Positions 57,380 to 64,000 of a stretch of 64,000 bases of DNA are shown one piece after another. The DNA lies in NCBI RefSeq assembly GCF_018861025.1, contig NZ_JAHKQH010000019.1, positions 308,055 through 372,054 of the forward strand. Reading direction: 5' to 3'. Position numbers and translations under genes: made by a program. The first letter of the stretch is position 1. Each line of letters begins with the position of its first letter. The DNA comes from Psychrosphaera sp. B3R10. Its GTDB lineage: Bacteria; Pseudomonadota; Gammaproteobacteria; Enterobacterales; Alteromonadaceae. The notes under the pieces were generated by a model, which saw nothing but the letters and a program-made list of their open reading frames with translations, was not told where the DNA came from and made no database searches.

Positions 57380-59083
57380 TTATAAAAACTTGCGTCTTAT
57401 TGCGATTAAACCACTAAGTAAAATGGTAAAACTAACCGGCAAGGATAACCCTTTACGTTTATAGTCTGGTTCATCTTCAGTCGCACATTCTTCCAGTTCG
57501 CCACCATCGATTGGAGACAGTAAAACGGCAACTGCCACCTGCTCTTGGTAGGCTTCACCGGTAGAAGGATCTATAACAATTTCGCCTTTATAATCTCTTG
57601 TATCAACTGTTTTAAGTGCGGTTGCGGCAATTTGACCAGCATTATTGATGGCACTTGTTGAGACAATTTCATAAATCGAATTACATTCGGTCAAATCATT
57701 TAAGTCAAAAAATTCTTTTTTAACACTGTCGTAAATAAAGCCATGTTTACGACGTGTTTGGTTTGTTGTAACTTCGTATTCAGCTTGGCCAACAACAACC
57801 CCTTCGTCATTAATACCACTTGCTGTACTTTGTGCCGTGGAATAAAACGTCGTTGGCGTTTGTAACTCGCCGCTGTTTAAGTCATAGATGAAAAATTCAC
57901 TATTATAAGCACTGTCAAAATACGTGTCTAAATTACCCACAATAAGATTGTTTTCATTTATGTCTAACGCATAACCACGGTCGTAATCTTCATGATCAGC
58001 CAACATTTCGGTTGTTGTGCCATTTTGAAATACCAGTGGATAATCCTGCGCAGCTGCCGACGAATCAGAATAAGGTACATGACCATAACCTACAGCAATA
58101 CCAAGATCATTCACTGCAATAGCGCGACTTGAATACGAGCCAGTTTGATTTTCGTTTGGCGTAAACACTAAATCATATTGTGTTTTACTCACAATATTAC
58201 CTGAGTTATCAATTTGCCAAACAACCGGACGTGTATTGTAAAACGCACTCGACCTAAATACTGACCAGGCACAAACTTGTTCAGGTAGCAATTCACCAGT
58301 ACAGTTTTCTTCTAGTGCAGTTACAACACCAACTTGAAGACCAATAGCCTCTGAACCGGCAATAAAGTTTGAATCAGATATGTCATAAACCGTTGAATAG
58401 CCACCATAACGAGTTTCTTCTGACATCAATTCAATGACATTACCGTCAACAATAGCAACGGCTCTAGACAAAAAGTCTTGCTGCCACATAGTTACTGGCG
58501 ACTCGGCTGCAAATTCACCCGTTTGTTGAAACGAAATTTTACTGTAAGGACCAGTACCGTGACCGACTTTAATGCCATTACTATTACTTGCTCGAATTTG
58601 TTCAACATTACTATTAGTAAAGTCTCCTAAATCGTCATCAATAAAATCAAATATATTGATCAATGTACTGTCATCAGCCGTACCAAAAAACGATTTATAA
58701 TCGCCAATTTTTTGATAAATAGGACTAGCGCCATAACCCACGCGATTATTAGATGTCGTTGTACGTGCTAAATCTAATTTGAGACAACCGATAGATGAAG
58801 AATCAAATTCACCTGACGTTAGTTCAGCATCCGAAAGTGCACAATAGCTGCGAAACGGTCCTGTTTCAGCGGTCAAATAGGGTTCTACATATATAGGAAA
58901 ATTAAAACTGTCTCGAACCGCACCAATTAACGTGCCTTGATTATCTATGTCAATAGCAAAACTCTGACGGTATTTGTCACCAGAGTACACTTCTTTAATG
59001 TCATATTTAGCGGCGTTTGCCTGACCTACTACTGTCAATAAAGACAAGGATATTAATGAACGAACAAAATATTTATTACTCAA
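57380..59083 (-). CDS. DUF3466 exported protein with CTERM-like tail
   Basis: 567 residues with a signal peptide (ends QANAAKYD) and repeated beta-strand motifs of the DUF3466 family (AIAVNDLGIAVGYG, ALDINENNLIVGN, ASGINDEGVVVGQ), suggestive of a propeller. The C-terminus is a hydrophobic helix followed by RRKF, after KRKGLSLP. This has the order of a sorting tail (motif, helix, basic end) but without a clear Gly-Gly. It may be a rhombosortase substrate. Function unknown. It follows uup in a conserved order. Confidence 0.8.
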   Translation of the reverse strand: MSNKYFVRSLISLSLLTVVGQANAAKYDIKEVYSGDKYRQSFAIDIDNQGTLIGAVRDSFNFPIYVEPYLTAETGPFRSYCALSDAELTSGEFDSSSIGCLKLDLARTTTSNNRVGYGASPIYQKIGDYKSFFGTADDSTLINIFDFIDDDLGDFTNSNVEQIRASNSNGIKVGHGTGPYSKISFQQTGEFAAESPVTMWQQDFLSRAVAIVDGNVIELMSEETRYGGYSTVYDISDSNFIAGSEAIGLQVGVVTALEENCTGELLPEQVCAWSVFRSSAFYNTRPVVWQIDNSGNIVSKTQYDLVFTPNENQTGSYSSRAIAVNDLGIAVGYGHVPYSDSSAAAQDYPLVFQNGTTTEMLADHEDYDRGYALDINENNLIVGNLDTYFDSAYNSEFFIYDLNSGELQTPTTFYSTAQSTASGINDEGVVVGQAEYEVTTNQTRRKHGFIYDSVKKEFFDLNDLTECNSIYEIVSTSAINNAGQIAATALKTVDTRDYKGEIVIDPSTGEAYQEQVAVAVLLSPIDGGELEECATEDEPDYKRKGLSLPVSFTILLSGLIAIRRKFL

Positions 59084-59107
59084 AATAACTACTACCTAAA
59101 TTTAATT

Positions 59108-61003
59108 TTATTGTTTTTCTTCGAGCTCTTCCCACCGTGCAAAAGCTTCGTCAAGCTTTGACTCAGCTTCGGCCAATTGGTTCAAAGTATTTGTGGTTAA
59201 CTCGGCATCTAACTTAAAAAATTCAGAGGAGTTAACAGTGAGTTGAAGCTCTGCAATTTCTTGCTCTATAAGTTCAACCTGTTTGGGGAGTGATTCTAAC
59301 TCCCTCTCCTCTTTGTATGAAAGCTTTTTCTTCTGATTATTTTTAACTTTAGTTTCCGTTACAACCGGTTTTGACGGTGTAACGGCAGGCTTTTCGTCAA
59401 TAGACGGCGCAATTCGTTGCAGATATTCACGATATTCTTCGTAACCGCCAACGACTTTATTTACTAAGCCATTACCTTCAAATGCCCAAACTGTTGTGGC
59501 TGTATTGTCGATAAACTCACGATCGTGGCTAACGAGAAGTACAGTACCTTCATAATTTGCCACAAGTTCTTCAAGTAATTCCAACGTTTCAACATCCAAA
59601 TCATTGGTTGGCTCGTCGAGAATTAACAAATTAGATGGTTTTACAAATAGCTTGGCTAAAAGTAATCTATTTTTTTCGCCACCAGAAAGCGCTTTAACTG
59701 GTGTTCTTGAACGTACCGGCGGAAATAGGAAGTCTTGTAAGTAACCTAATACATGACGACTGTTGCCATTAAACATGATTTCTTGTTTGCCATCAGCGAC
59801 ATTATCTTGCACCGTTTGCTCTGGATCTAGAGCCAATCTGTGCTGGTCAAAATAGGCAACCTGTAAATTTTCACCAATTTTAACGATACCGCTATCTGGC
59901 GTAAGATTACCCATCAGTAATTTAATTAATGTTGACTTACCAATCCCATTTGGACCGACTAATGCGATCCTATCGCCGCGAGTGACTAACGCATCAAAAT
60001 TTGATACTAAACGTTGGTCTTTAATTGCAAAACTGAGATCAATGGCTTCAAATACTTTTTTCGCAGACTTTTCGCCCTGCTGAATTGTCATATTTGCGGT
60101 TTTTTGAACCCCTATTCTTGCGCTACGTTCATTACGTAAATCTTTTAACGCACGAACACGGCCTTCATTTCGCGTACGTCTAGCTTTAATTCCCTGGCGG
60201 ATCCACACTTCTTCCTGCGCTAATTTTTTATCAAATAGCGCATTTTGTTGTTCCTCAACTTCCAACAACCTTTGTTTTTCTAACAAATAGTCAAAATAGT
60301 TACTTTCAAAAGAAACGAGCTTACCTCGATCTAGGTCGACAATACGAGTTGCCATATTCCGAATAAAGGCACGGTCATGTGAAATAAAGATGATTGAACC
60401 GGCAAAGTCTTTTAAAAACTTCTCTAACCAAGCAATAGCGTCGATATCTAAATGGTTTGTTGGTTCATCTAATAGCAGCACATCAGGTTCGGTAACCAAT
60501 GCTTTCGCCAAAGCGACTTTACGCAACCAACCCCCACTGAGTTTATTAACGTCTTGTGTAGGGTCTAACCCAAGCTTAGTTAATGTTTGTGCTATACGAG
60601 ATTCAACAGCCCAACCATTTACACGGTCAATTTCCTGTTGAATAACTTCCATCTTATCTAGCGCAGATGGATCTTCAGCCGCTTGATAAGCTAAGTCATT
60701 ATACTGAGCTACAAGGGCGATAATGTCCTTTAGCCCCTCACAAACAAATTCGTAAACGGTGCCTGTTTGACCACGTGGTGGATCTTGTTCAAGACGAGCG
60801 ACCGTTATTTCATTAACAAATTGCACTTGACCATCGTCAAGGTGCATATCGCCAGTTAATATTTTTAACAATGACGACTTACCGGCACCATTACGTCCAA
60901 CAATACATACCCGCTCGTGGGTATTAAGTTGAAAATTTGTCTTATCCAAAAGAGGATTTGTGCCAAATGCTAATTGGGCGTTAGTAACTCGAATCAATTC
61001 CAT
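59108..61003 (-). CDS. uup: ABC-F ATPase Uup
   Basis: 631 residues with two ATP-binding domains: Walker A GRNGAGKSS and GPNGIGKST, signatures KLSGGWLRK and ALSGGEKNR, and Walker B LLLDEPTNHLDI and LILDEPTNDLDV. A C-terminal coiled coil (about 560-631) binds DNA/RNA in E. coli Uup. No membrane part: it is a translation/recombination-linked ABC-F factor. It overlaps the glutaredoxin-like gene by 23 bases. Confidence 0.94.
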   Translation of the reverse strand: MELIRVTNAQLAFGTNPLLDKTNFQLNTHERVCIVGRNGAGKSSLLKILTGDMHLDDGQVQFVNEITVARLEQDPPRGQTGTVYEFVCEGLKDIIALVAQYNDLAYQAAEDPSALDKMEVIQQEIDRVNGWAVESRIAQTLTKLGLDPTQDVNKLSGGWLRKVALAKALVTEPDVLLLDEPTNHLDIDAIAWLEKFLKDFAGSIIFISHDRAFIRNMATRIVDLDRGKLVSFESNYFDYLLEKQRLLEVEEQQNALFDKKLAQEEVWIRQGIKARRTRNEGRVRALKDLRNERSARIGVQKTANMTIQQGEKSAKKVFEAIDLSFAIKDQRLVSNFDALVTRGDRIALVGPNGIGKSTLIKLLMGNLTPDSGIVKIGENLQVAYFDQHRLALDPEQTVQDNVADGKQEIMFNGNSRHVLGYLQDFLFPPVRSRTPVKALSGGEKNRLLLAKLFVKPSNLLILDEPTNDLDVETLELLEELVANYEGTVLLVSHDREFIDNTATTVWAFEGNGLVNKVVGGYEEYREYLQRIAPSIDEKPAVTPSKPVVTETKVKNNQKKKLSYKEERELESLPKQVELIEQEIAELQLTVNSSEFFKLDAELTTNTLNQLAEAESKLDEAFARWEELEEKQ

Positions 61004-61241
61004 AGTGTATTAAATACTGCTTTAGTTGTGTTTGTTCAAAGGGCCAAAATAATGCTTGTTCAGCATTTTCTGCAATAAACACTGGTATATGGTCACCGTA
61101 AAGTGACACCAATTGCTCATCTTCGATAATATCAATTTTTTGAAATTCAATGTTATTTTGCATTAACAGCGTTTCTGCCACCTCACAGAGATGGCAACCG
61201 TCAGTACCTAATAAAAAGAAAATCCGTGGTTGCTTGTCCAT
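60981..61241 (-). CDS. Glutaredoxin-like protein
   Basis: About 86 residues with a thioredoxin-fold start FFLLGTDGCHLCEVAETLL (CxxC at Cys-His-Leu-Cys) and the cis-Pro in HIPVF. Similar short proteins lie between rlmKL and uup in related genomes. The ATG at 61241 shares a base with the rlmKL stop (TAATG). The redox partner is unknown. Confidence 0.85.
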   Translation of the reverse strand: MDKQPRIFFLLGTDGCHLCEVAETLLMQNNIEFQKIDIIEDEQLVSLYGDHIPVFIAENAEQALFWPFEQTQLKQYLIHYGIDSSY

Positions 61242-63358
61242 TACGCGACAGACAATATCCAACAATGATGAATTTTTGCATTACGTTCAAAATCTGGTGG
61301 TAATGTATCTTTCGTAATGTCTTCTATTTTGTAGCCCAGTTCTGTAATGCCTTCAACATCAAGCTTAAAGCCACGTAAATTATTAGAGAACAATATTTGT
61401 CCGCCGTCCATCAAACGGTCTTTCATTAACTTTAGGATTTCAACATGGTCACGTTGTACATCCCAAGTTCGGTCCATTTTTTTAGAATTCGAAAAACTCG
61501 GTGGATCTAAAAAGACTAAGTCAAACTTATCTCGTGTATTTGTTAACCAAGCAAGGCAATCGGCGCGGTGGAAAAAGTGGTTTTTCTTGTCCAATTTATT
61601 AATAAAGAAATTGTCTTCAGCCCATTCTAAATAAGTATTAGACATATCTACAGAGGTAACACGTTTAGCGCCATTTAACGCCGCGTGCACCGATACACTG
61701 CCGGTATAACAAAACAAATTCAAAATGCTTTTACCAGAACACATAGACGCAAAACGTTGACGTACCGAACGGTGATCTAAAAACAGGCCTGTATCTAAGT
61801 AGTCATGAATATTGACGTATAATTTTGCGCCATTCTCTTCAACAATAAAACGTTGCTGACGTTCAGCTTCTTTTTGGTACTGTTCTTTACCTTTTTGAGA
61901 CTTACGTACTTTTAACGAAAACTTATCGCTAGTAAGGTCAAACTTCTCTTGTAAAATACTTAAAACATCAAGAAGGCGCTGTTCTGCTAAATTAGCATTT
62001 ACCGTTTTTGGCGCTTGGTATTCGTATACCACAATGCGGCCGTCGTAATAATCAACTGCAACATTGTATTCTGGAATATCGGCATCGTAGATCCGATAGC
62101 AGCTAATGTTTTCTTTTTTGATCCACTTACTAAGACGCTTTAAGTTTTTGTCGATTCGACCCGAAAATGCCTGACCATCTTTACTCAAAAAATAGCCATT
62201 GGACGTAACGTTACCCATTTCACATTGTTGTTCGGTCAATTGATATTTAACCAACAGTATGTCTATCGCACCGTTTTTAAACTTATATTCTTTGTCTTTT
62301 TGAAGTTTAAGTAACTTTAAAAGTGTATTTTCAGTACACAACAACGACATGTTCCAATTAACGTAATTTGATTTTAAATTAAAGCCAAGCTTCTTAAACA
62401 ACGTGAGTAATGTAATAGAGTCGCCAATACGTTCTCCATACGGAGGGTTTGATACAATCCAGCCCGGAGTGACGTCTTTACCTACAGTCGCTTTTACTGC
62501 GTCTTGTTGCGCCAGTTTAATATCACCTTCTAATCCTGCCATTGCGATATTTTCTCTAGCGATATCCAAAACGTAACCTACAATTTCAAATCCGATAATG
62601 TCGGCACTAATTGGCTTTTCTTGAGCAATGGCTTCATCACGAATCGCTTCATACTTATGAACCAGAAATTCAGGATGCTTAACAAATGAAAACTGCCTGC
62701 GAGTTAAACCTGGCGCGCGATTTTTGTTAATCATGGCCGCTTCTATTAACAAAGTACCTGAACCACAAAACAAATCGACAAAACTGGATTTTCCATCCCA
62801 ACCACTGCGTCTAATAATACCCGCAGCCAAATGTTCTTTTAACGGCGCAGCGCCCTGCGCTTTACGGTAACCTCGTTGGTGGAGTGATGGGCCTGAGAAA
62901 TCAACATAGACATTACACTGCCCTTTAAACAATCTCGCTTGAATAATAAGATCTGGAGACTGCTTATCTACGTCTGGTCTTTTGCCGGTTTCTTCTCGGA
63001 TGTTATCGACGATTGCATCTTTGACTATTTGTCCACCAAATTGGCTATTTCTTATACTTTTATCGGTTCCAACAAACTCGACGGCGAAAACCTTTGTTTT
63101 AGTAAAGAAAGGATGCCAATCAAAGCCTAAAACCCCGTCGTAAATTTTTTCTTTGCTGCTTCCTGAGACCTGAACAACATGACGTAATATACGTGTTGCA
63201 AGACGTGTCCAAAGACATATTTTTTGGGCAGTTTCAAAGCTGCAGAAAAAATGAACAGATTGTACTTTAGGGGCTACGTCGGTAGCACCGAGTTCAACAA
63301 GCTCTTCGGCAAGAAGTAATTCTATACCAGCGGATGTTAGTGCAATGAAATTGGGCAT
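61241..63358 (-). CDS. rlmL: Bifunctional 23S rRNA methyltransferase RlmKL
   Basis: 705 residues. N-terminal THUMP domain, then a methyltransferase with FVDLFCGSGTLLIEAA and catalytic SNPPYGERIGD (m2G2445, RlmL part), and a C-terminal methyltransferase with ILNLFCYTGSVSVHAA and LDPPSFSNSKKMDRT (m7G2069, RlmK part). First gene of the rlmKL-grx-uup-DUF3466 group. Confidence 0.95.
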   Translation of the reverse strand: MPNFIALTSAGIELLLAEELVELGATDVAPKVQSVHFFCSFETAQKICLWTRLATRILRHVVQVSGSSKEKIYDGVLGFDWHPFFTKTKVFAVEFVGTDKSIRNSQFGGQIVKDAIVDNIREETGKRPDVDKQSPDLIIQARLFKGQCNVYVDFSGPSLHQRGYRKAQGAAPLKEHLAAGIIRRSGWDGKSSFVDLFCGSGTLLIEAAMINKNRAPGLTRRQFSFVKHPEFLVHKYEAIRDEAIAQEKPISADIIGFEIVGYVLDIARENIAMAGLEGDIKLAQQDAVKATVGKDVTPGWIVSNPPYGERIGDSITLLTLFKKLGFNLKSNYVNWNMSLLCTENTLLKLLKLQKDKEYKFKNGAIDILLVKYQLTEQQCEMGNVTSNGYFLSKDGQAFSGRIDKNLKRLSKWIKKENISCYRIYDADIPEYNVAVDYYDGRIVVYEYQAPKTVNANLAEQRLLDVLSILQEKFDLTSDKFSLKVRKSQKGKEQYQKEAERQQRFIVEENGAKLYVNIHDYLDTGLFLDHRSVRQRFASMCSGKSILNLFCYTGSVSVHAALNGAKRVTSVDMSNTYLEWAEDNFFINKLDKKNHFFHRADCLAWLTNTRDKFDLVFLDPPSFSNSKKMDRTWDVQRDHVEILKLMKDRLMDGGQILFSNNLRGFKLDVEGITELGYKIEDITKDTLPPDFERNAKIHHCWILSVA

Positions 63359-63441
63359 AATTTTTAAACCTTTGGGAAATTGGCGTCATTATAGCAAATT
63401 TATTCAAAAGACCTATTTATTACAGTTTTTTAAATTAATCG

Positions 63442-63469
63442 TTGCAATTTAAATTTAGATCGCTATTAT
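63442..63469 (+). promoter_or_regulatory. Promoter of the initiator tRNA array
   Basis: TTGCAA (63442-63447), 16 bases, TATTAT (63464-63469), about 45 bases before the first tRNA. It is divergent from rlmKL. Confidence 0.5.
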
Positions 63470-63514
63470 ACGCATCTCGTTGAGAGACACTAGTCGAAAC
63501 AACGGAAACCCAGG

Positions 63515-63591
<77 letters not shown>

Positions 63592-63680
63592 TTTCCTTTT
63601 TAAGGAAAAATGGAAGCCTGAATTCTTATCAACTGAATTAAAATGTTGTTGACTCTCTTCTCTTAGGAGAAGCATTCGGA

Positions 63681-63771
<91 letters not shown>

Positions 63772-63847
63772 ATTAATTGGTTCTGGGAAATTCGTTACAG
63801 TCGAATTAAAATATTGTAGGCACCTTCTCTTAGGAGAAGCATTCGGA

Positions 63848-63924
<77 letters not shown>

Positions 63925-63978
63925 ATTCGAATGTTCACAATCAATTTTTAAAACGACACACCATTTCAAAACGACAAC

Positions 63979-64000
63979 ATCGTCGGTTCACTCTCGACAA
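63979..64000 (+). other. T-arm-like fragment at the window end
   Basis: TCGTCGGTTCA is repeated here without the rest of a tRNA, and the sequence then departs (CTCTCG) at the same base where copy 2 departs. It may be a remnant or an integration end; the window stops before it can be judged. Confidence 0.35.

Overview
The window is an AT-rich stretch of a gammaproteobacterial chromosome, most likely a marine member of the Alteromonadales (Colwellia/Thalassotalea/Alteromonas-like). This rests on gene families and gene order: rlmKL-grx-uup-DUF3466 next to rmf-fabA; alaA-yfbR-dGTPase; yciO-scpA-scpB-rluB beside rnm and the trp operon; plus DUF3192, DUF2987, a rhombosortase and a VolA/Pla-1 type lipase. 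No tool was run, so the taxonomy is inference.

Layout. 1-4751: arsenic operon on the + strand, with a fused arsenate-reductase/ArsR protein, an Acr3 arsenite pump, a tyrosine phosphatase-like protein, and the GAPDH/ArsJ pair that exports 1-arseno-3-phosphoglycerate. 4752-6041: a small accessory pocket with a large imperfect hairpin, an attC-like site fused to a cupin gene, a transposase fossil and several perfect inverted repeats. 6042-8992: minus-strand envelope genes (lipoprotein, DUF2987, Bax-like glucosaminidase, LRAT-like protein). 9081-12219: alaA-yfbR-dGTPase, in which the dGTPase has lost the Asp of its HD motif. 12220-12706: phased 12-nt repeats, a 21-codon ORF and a terminator. 12707-17937: diguanylate cyclase, ppnN, DUF3192 and an HDOD-like protein. 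17921-31754: DUF423, hydrolase, gcvA, cysK, ggt, rhombosortase, S9 peptidase, sohB, surface lipase and yciK.

31763-37867 is a minus-strand cluster of three lipoproteins: a double parallel beta-helix protein followed by two paralogous diheme c-type cytochromes, with terminator-like hairpins at both gene junctions. 38080-41957 holds rluB, scpB, scpA, yciO and rnm. 42010-48993 is a complete trp operon (trpL-E-G-D-CF-B-A) with a readable attenuator. 49117-51241 holds queE, queC and a J-domain protein. 51275-55475 holds a charged periplasmic protein divergent from an NtrB/NtrC-like two-component pair; a near-consensus sigma-54 element lies in front of the periplasmic gene. 55557-57204 holds a DM13 lipoprotein, a small basic protein, fabA with a FabR-type operator, and rmf. 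57380-63358 holds DUF3466, uup, a glutaredoxin-like gene and rlmKL. 63515 to the end is an initiator-tRNA array whose middle copy is broken in the T arm.

Most of the window is housekeeping. The parts that deserve a second look are the beta-helix/diheme cytochrome cluster, the sigma-54 two-component locus with its predicted target, the HD-to-HY dGTPase, the attC-like cupin pocket, the 12-nt repeat/small-ORF unit and the disrupted tRNA array.
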